Source of the DNA: Bacteroidales bacterium UBA1181
GTDB lineage: Bacteria > Bacteroidota > Bacteroidia > Bacteroidales > Paludibacteraceae
Reading direction: 5' to 3'
NCBI GenBank assembly: GCA_002310215.1
Contig: DBYR01000005.1
Span: forward strand, 11,591-75,590
DNA: 64,000 nt
Shown piece by piece: positions 1 to 8,640 of this stretch (positions are counted from its first letter, which is position 1; every line of letters starts with the position of its first letter). The position numbers and the translations under genes are program-made. Below the pieces are notes generated by a model. The model had not been told where the DNA came from. It saw only the letters and a program-made list of their open reading frames with translations, and searched no databases.

Positions 1-2
1 TT

Positions 3-1163
3 TTCGCTCTCGTCGCGGTCTATATCGTCAACCTTTATATCTTCCAAAACTACAAGATCCCTTCCCCTTCTCTGGAAAAGACTTTACGTGTGGGGGATTT
101 CCTCTTTGTGAGCAAGATGAGCTATGGTCCTCGTTGCCCGATGACACCGCTCTCCTTCCCGTTGGCGCAGCACACATTGCCTTTGCTGAATATCAAGTCA
201 TATATCGAACACCCTCAGTGGGAATACAAACGCCTGAAGGGTTTCGGCTCTGTCCAGCGGGGTGATATCGTGGTCTTCAATTTCCCTGCCGGCGACACTG
301 TGGCTTTGAATCTGCAGAGCGCGGACTACTACTCTCTGGTACATACCTTTGGTAGGGATGCGGTGTGGAGCAACAAGCGGAAATTCGGTGATATCGTCGT
401 AAGGCCTGTCGATAGGAGGGAGAATTATGTGAAACGCTGTGTGGGACTGCCGGGCGACACTTTGCAGATCATTAACGGTGTGGTCTATACGAACGGGCAG
501 GCGGAGAAGAAAATGCCAGGGATACAAGCCAATTATCTGGTCGAAACGTCTGGTGCGCTTAACCCGAAATTCCTCGAAAAATTAGAGGTGCGTAAAGAGG
601 ATCGGTTGCTGCTTGACCCGATGAGCGCAAGGAATCTCGGATATGGCGACTCGACAGGGGCTTTGCCTTATGTCTACCGTTTGCCGCTTACGAAAAAGGC
701 GCTGGAGGAGATGAAGAATCATCCGGGCGTCGTCTCCGTTAAGAACGAACCGGCGTTCATCAGCGGTGAGACCTTCCCTATAAACATGCCTAAGACTTGG
801 ACGCGGGATGACTACGGACCAATTTATATCCCTAAAAAAGGCGATAAAATCAAATTGGAGGTGGCTACTTTGCCATTGTATGAGCAAATTATCCGTAATT
901 ATGAACGTAATGAGCTGAAAGTGGCGGACGGGAAGATTTACATAAACGGACAAGTGGCTGATTCATACACGTTTAAAATGGATTATTATTGGATGATGGG
1001 TGATAACCGACATAATTCGGCCGACTCCCGCTTCTGGGGTTATGTGCCTGAAGACCACATCGTCGGAAAGCCACTCTTCATCTGGTTGTCTTTGGACGAG
1101 GATAAGTCCTTCCCGTTCAATATCAGGTGGAGCAGAATGTTCACCATGGTGCATGCGGATTAA
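3..1163 (+). CDS. lepB: Signal peptidase I, 5' end outside the window
   Basis: Membrane-anchored serine/lysine protease that removes signal peptides from exported proteins on the periplasmic side of the inner membrane. The frame is open from base 3, so the start and most of the N-terminal membrane segment lie upstream; 386 residues are visible. The visible N-terminus is hydrophobic, followed by IPSPSLEKTL, the box with the catalytic Ser (visible residue 23). YVKRCVGLPGD carries the catalytic Lys (about residue 144), and the closing box GDNRHNSADSRFWG lies near the C-terminus. About 190 residues between the Lys box and the last box are an enlarged insertion compared with E. coli LepB; enlarged forms are known in Bacteroidetes. 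A DUF3108 gene follows after about 107 bp on the same strand. Confidence 0.95.
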   Translation, partial: FALVAVYIVNLYIFQNYKIPSPSLEKTLRVGDFLFVSKMSYGPRCPMTPLSFPLAQHTLPLLNIKSYIEHPQWEYKRLKGFGSVQRGDIVVFNFPAGDTVALNLQSADYYSLVHTFGRDAVWSNKRKFGDIVVRPVDRRENYVKRCVGLPGDTLQIINGVVYTNGQAEKKMPGIQANYLVETSGALNPKFLEKLEVRKEDRLLLDPMSARNLGYGDSTGALPYVYRLPLTKKALEEMKNHPGVVSVKNEPAFISGETFPINMPKTWTRDDYGPIYIPKKGDKIKLEVATLPLYEQIIRNYERNELKVADGKIYINGQVADSYTFKMDYYWMMGDNRHNSADSRFWGYVPEDHIVGKPLFIWLSLDEDKSFPFNIRWSRMFTMVHAD

Positions 1164-1270
1164 CCGATGTGCCGAAGATTTGCCCTCTGATTTTTGTCGA
1201 TGCGGCGAAAGGACTCCCGATAGGGATGATGGTGTCGGATATATTAATGAACGATTAAATTTTTAGGATT

Positions 1271-2098
1271 ATGAAAAGGAAATTAATATTCATCATATCG
1301 CTGTTGTTCGTTCTGGCGTCCGCCTTTTCGTCCGACCAATATATGAGCGACGAAATCGCCTTCAAGGATGGGGAGAGGGCTACCTACTACATCTACTACA
1401 ACTTGGGCCCTATATGGCTGCATGCGGGGAATGTCAACTTCTCCGTGAAGGAACGCAAGGCGGGCAAAGAGTCTCTCTTCGATTTGCAGTTGGCGGGAAG
1501 TTCGACAAAATCCTTTGACAGGTTCTATTGCATTCGTGACACTTACTCGGTGACGGTGCGGAAGGAAGGGCTACTTCCCCTCCACTATAGGGAGGTGAAG
1601 CACGAGGACAGCTATTTCAGCGATAACCATTACCGTTTCGATTGGAAGGAGAACGATAAGGATTCGAAGGTCTACTTCGAGTTCAACAAAAGGGGCAGGA
1701 TGTCTTATGACACGTTGTCCGTTCAGCGTGGTGTCCTCGATTTAATCACCTCCTGTTACCATATCCGTAGCGTGGATATGACGAAGGTGAAAAAAGGCCA
1801 GTCGATACCTTTCCGCTTGGTGTTGGACAAGAAGATATATGACCTCACCGTGAAGTATAGCGGAGAGGAGACGATTAAACTGAAGAATAAGAAGAAATAC
1901 AAGGCGCTGAAGTTTACACCTAAATTGGTCACTGGGGATATCTTCGAGGATGAGGATGCGATGACAATCTATGTCTCAAACGATGAGAACCATGTGCCGT
2001 TATACATCGAGGCGAAGATTAAAGTGGGCTATGTGAAGGTCATGCTGAATGATATTCAGAACACGAAAAGCCCTATGTCCTCGGATATTTCCAAGTAG
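1271..2098 (+). CDS. DUF3108 family exported protein
   Basis: 275 residues with a signal peptide (basic MKRK, then a hydrophobic run ending near residue 20). The mature part resembles the DUF3108 family: a beta-rich periplasmic domain with the opening GERATYYIYYNLGPIWLHAG and a late VPLYIEAKIKVG segment. Function is not established for the family; in Bacteroidetes such proteins are usually annotated as hypothetical exported proteins. It lies between lepB and a sigma-54 activator in one direction; the next gene starts about 15 bp after its stop, so co-transcription with it is likely. No catalytic motif is visible. Confidence 0.8.
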   Translation: MKRKLIFIISLLFVLASAFSSDQYMSDEIAFKDGERATYYIYYNLGPIWLHAGNVNFSVKERKAGKESLFDLQLAGSSTKSFDRFYCIRDTYSVTVRKEGLLPLHYREVKHEDSYFSDNHYRFDWKENDKDSKVYFEFNKRGRMSYDTLSVQRGVLDLITSCYHIRSVDMTKVKKGQSIPFRLVLDKKIYDLTVKYSGEETIKLKNKKKYKALKFTPKLVTGDIFEDEDAMTIYVSNDENHVPLYIEAKIKVGYVKVMLNDIQNTKSPMSSDISK

Positions 2099-2113
2099 TA
2101 ATATTTGAGTTTT

Positions 2114-3277
2114 ATGGACATTCTAATTATTGATGACGAACGAAGCATACGCAACACGTTGAAGGATATCCTGGAGAACGAGGGCTATTCTGTCGATGTG
2201 GCGGAGGATGGTGTGCATGGTCTTGAAAAACTGAAGAACGAGCATTTCGGTATGGTTTTCTGTGATGTCAAGATGCCTAAGATGGACGGCATTGAGGTGT
2301 TGTGCAACATTAAGAAAGAGAACCCTGACCAAACTGTTGTGATGATTTCGGGACATGGTACCATTGACACGGCTGTCGAATCCCTGAAGATGGGCGCATT
2401 CGATTTTATAGAGAAACCATTGGACCTCAACCGCCTGCTGGTGTGCGTGCGCAATGGCATGGAGCGGAAAGATTTGGTGCAGGAGACGAAGATCTTGAAG
2501 AAGAAGATTTCCAAGGATGTGGTGATGGTCGGCCATTCGCCTGCCATGGAGCACCTCCGGTCGGTCATTGAACGGGTGGCATCCACGAACGCAAGGGTGC
2601 TGATTACGGGTGAGAACGGTACGGGTAAGGAAATCGTCGCTAAGATGTTGTATAAGTCCAGCGGACGTTCGGGTAATCCTTTCGTGGAGGTCAATTGCGC
2701 AGCTATTCCGTCGGAACTGATTGAGAGTGAGTTGTTTGGACATGAGAAGGGATCATTCACCTCTGCCGTGAAACAACGTATCGGTAAGTTTGAACAAGCC
2801 AATGGCGGTACGCTCTTCCTGGACGAGATCGGTGACATGAGCCTCTCCGCACAAACCAAGGTGCTACGTGCTTTGCAGGAGAATGAAATCACCCGTGTGG
2901 GTAGCGATAAGAGCTTTAAGGTGGATGTGCGTGTCTTTGCCGCCACCAATAAAAACTTATTGGAGGAAATACAGAAAGGGAACTTCAGGGAGGATTTGTA
3001 CCACCGCCTGAGCGTCATTCTGATTCATGTGCCTCCTTTGCGTGACCGCTTGGAGGATGTGCCGGAACTCGTGGATTACTTCTTGGGCATCATCTGTGAT
3101 GAACAGGGCATTCCGACTAAGACATTCTCCGCCGATGCGATGGAGGAGATGAAAAAGTACCGATGGAGCGGTAATATACGCGAGTTGCGGAATGCGGTGG
3201 AACGTATGGTTATATTGTGCGGTAATGAAATTACAGTGGACGATGTGAGGATGTACGCCTCCCAGTCTTACCTATGA
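2114..3277 (+). CDS. Sigma-54-dependent response regulator without DNA-binding domain
   Basis: 387 residues. Residues 1-120 are a receiver domain (IIDDERS acidic pair, phosphoacceptor Asp in FCDVKMP, conserved Lys in FIEKPLD). Residues about 140-370 form a sigma-54 activator AAA+ domain with Walker A GENGTGKE, Walker B-type GTLFLDEIGD and an arginine-finger region. The sigma-54 contact loop reads GSFTSA instead of GAFTGA. The protein ends shortly after the AAA+ lid at YASQSYL, with no room for the usual Fis-type helix-turn-helix. I chose ATG at 2114 over an upstream TTG at 2105 because the receiver domain begins directly there. It is followed 20 bp later by mutS. Length and lack of the HTH agree with a form I recall as common in Bacteroidetes. 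Confidence 0.9.
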   Translation: MDILIIDDERSIRNTLKDILENEGYSVDVAEDGVHGLEKLKNEHFGMVFCDVKMPKMDGIEVLCNIKKENPDQTVVMISGHGTIDTAVESLKMGAFDFIEKPLDLNRLLVCVRNGMERKDLVQETKILKKKISKDVVMVGHSPAMEHLRSVIERVASTNARVLITGENGTGKEIVAKMLYKSSGRSGNPFVEVNCAAIPSELIESELFGHEKGSFTSAVKQRIGKFEQANGGTLFLDEIGDMSLSAQTKVLRALQENEITRVGSDKSFKVDVRVFAATNKNLLEEIQKGNFREDLYHRLSVILIHVPPLRDRLEDVPELVDYFLGIICDEQGIPTKTFSADAMEEMKKYRWSGNIRELRNAVERMVILCGNEITVDDVRMYASQSYL

Positions 3278-3297
3278 TTTGATAAATTGATACTGAA

Positions 3298-5907
3298 ATG
3301 GCAAATGTAGTGGAAACGCCTTTGATGAAGCAGTACCTGGAGTTCAAGGCGATGCATCCTGATGCGATCCTGCTGTTCCGTGTGGGCGATTTTTATGAGA
3401 CGTTCTTGCAGGATGCGGTGATGGCTTCCGAGATTTTGGGAATCACGCTGACCAAGCGTGCGAACGGTGCGGCCCAGTCGGTCGAGTTGGCTGGTTTCCC
3501 TCATCATGCGTTGGATACTTATTTGCCGAAATTGGTGCGCGCGGGTAAGCGTGTGGCCATCTGCGACCAACTGGAGGATCCTAAGCTGACCAAGAAACTG
3601 GTGAAGCGTGGCATCACGGAGCTGGTGACGCCGGGTGTCGCTGTCAATGATAATATACTGGACCACAAGGAGAACAATTTCCTTGCGGCGGTCCATTTCG
3701 AGAAGAAAATGGCGGGTGTCGCCTTCCTGGATATCTCCACGGGCGAGTTCCTGACGGCTCAGGGCACCTGCGAATATGTGGATAAACTGCTGAACGGTAT
3801 CATGCCGAAGGAGGTCCTCTTCGAGCGGACCAAAAGGGCGGAGTTCGAGGAGAACTTCGGTTCCCGCTTTTTCACCTATGAACTGGAGGACTGGATTTTC
3901 ACCTACGAGGCTGCCCACGATAGACTCCTGAAACATTTCGAGACGAAGAACCTGAAGGGCTTCGGTGTGGAAAACCTGAAGTTGGGTATCGTGGCTTCCG
4001 GAGCTATCCTCCATTACCTGGACATGACCCAGCATACGCAGATCAGCCATATCACCCATTTGTCACGTATCGAGGAGGACAAGTACGTGTGGCTGGACCA
4101 GTTCACCATCCGAAACCTGGAACTTTATGGCACGATGCATGAGGGCGGCAAGACGCTCGTCAATATCATCGACCGTACCATCACCCCGATGGGCGCCCGC
4201 CTACTGAAGCGATGGGTGGCCTTCCCGTTGAAGGATGTGAAGCCGATTGAGGAGCGCCTCAATATCGTGGACGAGTTTTTCAGAAGCCCGGACATGAAGG
4301 AGACGTTGGAGACAAACATGTCGGTGATTGGTGATTTGGAACGTATCATCTCCAAGGTGGCGGTGGGGCGTGTCACTCCGCGCGAGGTGGTCCAGCTGAA
4401 GGTGGCCTTGGGTGCTATCCTGCCGATTAAGGAGGCTTGTCTGGCGAGCGATAACGATGGTTTGCGGCGCATCGGCGAGCAGTTGAACCCGTGCCCGAAC
4501 ATCCGTGAGAAGATTGAGCGCACCATCACGATGGATCCGCCGAACATGCTGAACCGTGGCGGTGTGATCGCAAACGGTGTCTCCGCCGAATTGGATGATT
4601 TACGTAACATCTCCCACTCGGGGAAGGATTACCTCTTGCAGTTGCAGCAGCGTGAGTCTGAACGCACGGGTATCCCGAGCCTGAAGGTGAGCTACAATAA
4701 TGTCTTTGGTTACTATATCGAGGTGCGCAACACGCACAAGGACAAGGTGCCGGAGGATTGGATCCGCAAGCAGACGCTGACGGCCGCTGAGCGTTACATC
4801 ACGCAGGAGCTGAAGGAGTACGAGGAGAAGATCTTAGGTGCGGAGGAGAAGATATTGTCTCTGGAGACGCAGATATTCAACGAGTTGGTGCTTGAACTGA
4901 CGGAGTACATACCTGCCATTCAGGTCAATTCGAACCTTGTGGCGAAGCTGGATGTGCTGATGTCCTTCGCGAAGACGTCGGAGGAGAACCATTATGTGCG
5001 TCCGGCGGTTAACGATAGTGATGTGATAGAAATCAAGCAGGGCCGACATCCTGTCATCGAGCGGCAGCTTCCGATCGGGGAGCAGTATGTGGCGAATGAC
5101 TTGACGATCGATTCGCAGTCCCAGCAGATTATCATGATCACGGGTCCTAACATGGCGGGTAAGTCCGCATTGTTGAGGCAGACCGCTTTGATCGTGCTGA
5201 TGGCGCAGATAGGTTGTTTCGTGCCTGCGGACGCTGCGACGATTGGTGTGGTGGATAAGATCTTCACGAGGGTGGGGGCGTCCGACAACATCTCCATGGG
5301 CGAGTCCACTTTTATGGTCGAGATGAACGAGGCGGCGAGCATCATCAACAACCTCTCGCAGAAGAGTTTGGTGCTCTTCGACGAGTTGGGTAGGGGAACC
5401 AGCACGTACGACGGTATCTCCATCGCCTGGTCCATCGTGGAGTATATCCACGAGCATCCGAAGGCGAAGGCGAAGACCCTTTTCGCCACGCACTACCATG
5501 AGCTGAACGAGATGGAGAAACTCTTCCCGAGGATTAAGAACTACAACGTCTCCGTGAAGGAGGTGGATGGCAAAGTGATCTTCTTGCGCAAGTTAGTGAG
5601 GGGCAGTAGCGAGCATAGTTTCGGTATTCATGTGGCGAAATTGGCCGGATTGCCGAATAAGGTGGTCAACCGCGCCAATGAAATTTTGGAGCAGTTGGAG
5701 GTGGGCAATTCCAAGAGTCCTATCACTGACGGTTCCAAGCCGGCGAAGAAAAAGCCTGAGGCAGTGCAACTTAGCTTGTTCCAATTGGACGATCCGATCC
5801 TGGAGGCGGTTCGTGACGAGATCAATCATTTGGACATAAATAACCTCACGCCGATAGAAGCATTAAATAAATTGAACGAAATTAAAAAAATTGTTGGAGG
5901 GAAATAA
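3298..5907 (+). CDS. mutS: DNA mismatch repair protein MutS
   Basis: 869 residues, normal length for MutS1. It recognises mismatches as a dimer and recruits MutL using its ABC-type ATPase. The N-terminal mismatch-binding domain contains the Phe-x-Glu motif within LFRVGDFYETF. The connector, lever and clamp domains follow in the expected order. Walker A is GPNMAGKS (residues about 616-623), Walker B is LVLFDELGRGTSTYDG and the H-loop is FATHYHEL. The start at 3298 leads directly into the canonical N-terminus. A tRNA promoter overlaps and follows the 3' end. Confidence 0.98.
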   Translation: MANVVETPLMKQYLEFKAMHPDAILLFRVGDFYETFLQDAVMASEILGITLTKRANGAAQSVELAGFPHHALDTYLPKLVRAGKRVAICDQLEDPKLTKKLVKRGITELVTPGVAVNDNILDHKENNFLAAVHFEKKMAGVAFLDISTGEFLTAQGTCEYVDKLLNGIMPKEVLFERTKRAEFEENFGSRFFTYELEDWIFTYEAAHDRLLKHFETKNLKGFGVENLKLGIVASGAILHYLDMTQHTQISHITHLSRIEEDKYVWLDQFTIRNLELYGTMHEGGKTLVNIIDRTITPMGARLLKRWVAFPLKDVKPIEERLNIVDEFFRSPDMKETLETNMSVIGDLERIISKVAVGRVTPREVVQLKVALGAILPIKEACLASDNDGLRRIGEQLNPCPNIREKIERTITMDPPNMLNRGGVIANGVSAELDDLRNISHSGKDYLLQLQQRESERTGIPSLKVSYNNVFGYYIEVRNTHKDKVPEDWIRKQTLTAAERYITQELKEYEEKILGAEEKILSLETQIFNELVLELTEYIPAIQVNSNLVAKLDVLMSFAKTSEENHYVRPAVNDSDVIEIKQGRHPVIERQLPIGEQYVANDLTIDSQSQQIIMITGPNMAGKSALLRQTALIVLMAQIGCFVPADAATIGVVDKIFTRVGASDNISMGESTFMVEMNEAASIINNLSQKSLVLFDELGRGTSTYDGISIAWSIVEYIHEHPKAKAKTLFATHYHELNEMEKLFPRIKNYNVSVKEVDGKVIFLRKLVRGSSEHSFGIHVAKLAGLPNKVVNRANEILEQLEVGNSKSPITDGSKPAKKKPEAVQLSLFQLDDPILEAVRDEINHLDINNLTPIEALNKLNEIKKIVGGK

Positions 5908-5924
5908 AATTATTATTATCTTTG
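5894..5924 (+). promoter_or_regulatory. Bacteroidetes-type promoter for the tRNA-Gly/tRNA-Leu unit
   Basis: TTG at 5894-5896 is followed after 20 bp by TATCTTTG at 5917-5924, matching the Bacteroidetes -33/-7 pattern. The predicted start lies about 45 bases before tRNA-Gly. The -33 element is inside the last codons of mutS. Confidence 0.7.
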
Positions 5925-5975
5925 CAACGCAAAAAAGGAAAGGGAGAGTCCTTCCGGAAGTGTTGAAATAGAAAT

Positions 5976-6048
<73 letters not shown>

Positions 6049-6056
6049 CTAAGGAT

Positions 6057-6141
6057 GCCGCAGTGGTGGAATGGTAGACACGAAGGACTTAAAATCCTTT
6101 GAACAGAAATGTTCGTGCGGGTTCAAGTCCCGCCTGCGGTA
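6057..6141 (+). tRNA. tRNA-Leu (TAA anticodon)
   Basis: 85-nt class II tRNA with a long variable arm. Acceptor GCCGCAG pairs with CTGCGGT with one wobble, the anticodon loop holds TAA between AAGGA and TCCTT, and the T-loop is TTCAAGT. It lies 8 bases after tRNA-Gly and is likely on the same transcript. Confidence 0.97.
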
Positions 6142-6170
6142 CTTTTCCGTAGGGAGGACAGAAGAATAGA

Positions 6171-6195
6171 GGACGCTTGAAGGCGTCCTTTTTTG
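6171..6195 (+). terminator. Intrinsic terminator after the tRNA pair
   Basis: GGACGC and GCGTCC form a stem around a short loop, followed by TTTTTTG. It closes the mutS-tRNA region. Confidence 0.8.
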
Positions 6196-6680
6196 TTTTG
6201 TGGAAGTGGGTGTAAATCAATTCAATTCATATCTTTTTTGCCCATGCTGAGTGAATTTGAACATTTGCTCATTTCCTTGGGCGTTGCCATTGCGGAGTGA
6301 TCCGTAAAAATTCATAATTGTAGCAAGAAAGCATTGCATATAGGGAATCGTTTTTTGACGATAACTATATGATTTGCTTCTCTATGATAGAACATTTAAT
6401 TATATTTGCGTTATTAACTAAAATCTTTAATTTACGAAACAGAAATAAATATATAATTGACATAATATCAAAGTGTTAGCTTTTATTCTCGCAACAGAAA
6501 TTTCGCCAAAATTTTAAATCAGTAGAATAAACAATAGGTAGCTATAAAAGGTAACCTCCGCTTAGGCGTGGGCTTATCTTGTTATCTATTGTGGGTGTTT
6601 GGCGACACCTCTGTTGCGGACAAGTGGCCTGCGCCGCTTGTTTGTATCCAAATCATTCAGCAACAGAAATTTCGCCAAAA
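6196..6680. other. Gene-free stretch upstream of mod
   Basis: About 485 bp without a supportable gene. The first 200 bp are AT-rich and featureless to me. TATATTTG at 6401-6408 resembles a -7 promoter box, with TTTG at 6373-6376 spaced 24 bp, slightly long. From 6491 onward the stretch is occupied by the hairpin/repeat element described separately. A short plus-strand ORF at 6599-6790 is in another frame of this element and is not considered a gene. Confidence 0.6.
6491..6679 (+). repeat. Triple-motif hairpin element in the mod leader
   Basis: A 20-nt motif beginning GCAACAGA and ending TCGCCAAA occurs at 6491-6510 and identically at 6660-6679. An inverted copy lies at 6598-6617, matching 16 of 20 positions with one internal 4-nt mismatch block. 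Between the first and inverted copies, further arms pair: 6531-6540 with 6583-6592, 6548-6554 with 6574-6580, and 6559-6561 with 6566-6568. This makes a hairpin of about 127 nt. The third copy ends one base before the mod ATG, so the inverted copy could pair either with the first or with the third. Identity as a dispersed Bacteroidetes repeat is my suspicion only. Confidence 0.65.
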
Positions 6681-8636
6681 ATGACTGTAGAAAACAATTC
6701 GAACACTGGATCCGCTGTAGAGACGCAAAATTTTGCGTCTCTACCGTCGGACAACCCGTCAACCGCAGAACTGCAAATCAAAATCCGTGAATTGGAAAAG
6801 GAAATAGCTCGGTTGCACACCCAAATCAAGGAACAACGTTACGGACTAACATGGCTCGACGTGCCGGAGGCTTTCGAGACTGAATCGGAGAGTAAAATCC
6901 CCATCCTCGAAGAGGTAAAGGAGAAGGCAATTGACACGCATTCAGACGACGAAATGTCGCCCCACATCATTATTGAAGGAGATAACTATCACGCACTCAC
7001 GTGTTTAAATTATACCCATCGTGGTAAAATCGATGTAATTTATATAGATCCGCCATATAATACCGGCAGTGACGGATTTACCTACAAGGACAAACGTATC
7101 CTGAAGGAATTCCCCGATGGTTCGCCTGTACCGACAGACCATCCCTTACGTCATAGTTATTGGCTCTCTTTTATGAGCAAACGCCTTGAATTGGCAAAGA
7201 ATTTGCTCAAAGATGATGGTGCTATTTTTATTTCAATAAATGAAGATGAGTATGCTCAACTAAAACTATTGTGTGATAAAATATTTTCAGAAGGAAATTA
7301 CATAACAACATTTACGATAAAAGTTAGACATGAAGATAGAATTTTAAAAGGGGATAAACCAATTCATGAAACCACAGAATTTCTCCTAATGTATCAAAAG
7401 TCCAATTCTTTTATAATTCAGAAACGGACAAAAGATAATTCACAACCTAAAGATTATAAATATAAAATAACAGAACTTACTGCGAATCCTCAAACATTAA
7501 ATCTGGGAGGGAGGGAAGTCAGCGTATTTAGGAAAGGTGAATATAAAATTGAAGAATGTGAGGAAAGTTTTGAGAATCTAAAAAAAATAAATATCCGTGG
7601 GTCAATAAAGGCTGGGAATAGTTCCGGGCGATTTCATATGGCATATTTAGAAAGCAGGAAAAATGAATTTAATGTTTTGTATAAAGTCCCAGATATGGGA
7701 GATGATGGTTTAGGCTACAGATATTTTATTTCGAGAAAAGATGAGAAACAAGCCAATGGTTCATATTTTCAAGGCTCACCTTTGAACAGAAAGGATATTA
7801 AAGAAATCCCATATCCGAATTTTTATGATTTTGAATCCGCCTTCAATGAAGTCGGACAGGAGGGAGGAGTGCCATTTGGAGGAGGGAAAAAACCAATCAA
7901 GTTCATACAACAATTGTTTGAAATTTATACAAACAAGAAAGATTACGTCGTTTTAGATTTTTTTGCAGGAAGCGGATCCACTGGGCATAGTATTGTTGAA
8001 TTAAACTCTCAAGATGGTAGTCGTGTGTTCATCTTGGTTCAGTCTCCTGATTTAACTTATGAAATAAAAAATGGCCTCAAAGTAGCAAAGACTGGTTGTG
8101 TGGATGTTTTCACTGCAGGATATGAAAGAATTGTTGACGTGACTTATCAGCGTTGTAAAAATGTAATGTGCGGCTATACCAATGCCAAAGGCGAAGAGGT
8201 GGAAGGTCTGGGCGGACGACTGAAATATTACCGCACCGCCTTCGTGGGGAAAAACTGTAGCCGAGAAGCCACCGACGCCGACCGAGTGGAACTAGCCCTC
8301 AAAGCAGGCTATCTCCTTGCCTTGGGAGAAAACACGTTGGAAGAGATTTGCCACACGGATTCGTACCAATTCTTTGCGGATGTACCTGATGGCAAGAAGC
8401 CACAAAAAATCACCGCCATATTCTTCACGGAAAACTATATAAAAATGCCTGAGTTCGTGGCGGAAATCGAACGGTTGCGAATGGACAATACAGATGTCCC
8501 TACACAATTCAGCGTCTATATCTTCTGTTGGGGAGAAGCTGACATTTTCGAAGGCGAATTTGACGACCTTCGAAACATCTCGCTGAAGGCAATCCCGCAA
8601 CCCATTCTCGATGTGTACAAATCTATAAATCAGTAA
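6681..8636 (+). CDS. mod: Type III R-M system DNA methyltransferase (Mod)
   Basis: 651 residues from the chosen start; methylates adenine and gives the type III complex its sequence specificity. The catalytic DPPY box is at about residues 123-126 (YIDPPYNTG), ahead of the AdoMet-binding box FFAGSGSTG near residue 427, the beta-class order typical of Mod. The region between them, with the target recognition domain, is visibly richer in A+T (about 7200-8100) than both ends of the gene. I start at ATG 6681 rather than 6579 because the upstream extension is encoded by the repeat element. A 28-bp palindrome at 6717-6744 encodes part of the N-terminal tail (about residues 13-21). res follows 4 bp after the stop. 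Confidence 0.93.
   Translation: MTVENNSNTGSAVETQNFASLPSDNPSTAELQIKIRELEKEIARLHTQIKEQRYGLTWLDVPEAFETESESKIPILEEVKEKAIDTHSDDEMSPHIIIEGDNYHALTCLNYTHRGKIDVIYIDPPYNTGSDGFTYKDKRILKEFPDGSPVPTDHPLRHSYWLSFMSKRLELAKNLLKDDGAIFISINEDEYAQLKLLCDKIFSEGNYITTFTIKVRHEDRILKGDKPIHETTEFLLMYQKSNSFIIQKRTKDNSQPKDYKYKITELTANPQTLNLGGREVSVFRKGEYKIEECEESFENLKKINIRGSIKAGNSSGRFHMAYLESRKNEFNVLYKVPDMGDDGLGYRYFISRKDEKQANGSYFQGSPLNRKDIKEIPYPNFYDFESAFNEVGQEGGVPFGGGKKPIKFIQQLFEIYTNKKDYVVLDFFAGSGSTGHSIVELNSQDGSRVFILVQSPDLTYEIKNGLKVAKTGCVDVFTAGYERIVDVTYQRCKNVMCGYTNAKGEEVEGLGGRLKYYRTAFVGKNCSREATDADRVELALKAGYLLALGENTLEEICHTDSYQFFADVPDGKKPQKITAIFFTENYIKMPEFVAEIERLRMDNTDVPTQFSVYIFCWGEADIFEGEFDDLRNISLKAIPQPILDVYKSINQ
6717..6744 (+). 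repeat. 28-bp perfect palindrome inside the mod coding region
   Basis: The two 14-base halves, beginning GTAGAGACGC and ending GCGTCTCTAC, are exact reverse complements with an AAAATTTT centre. It is read in frame as the peptide VETQNFASL within a poorly conserved-looking N-terminal tail of Mod. Confidence 0.9.
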
Positions 8637-8640
8637 AGTC

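Noticed and set aside
2123..3018. Two minus-strand ORFs of 206 and 277 codons
   Set aside because: They are antisense to the sigma-54 activator and to each other and show no recognisable domain.
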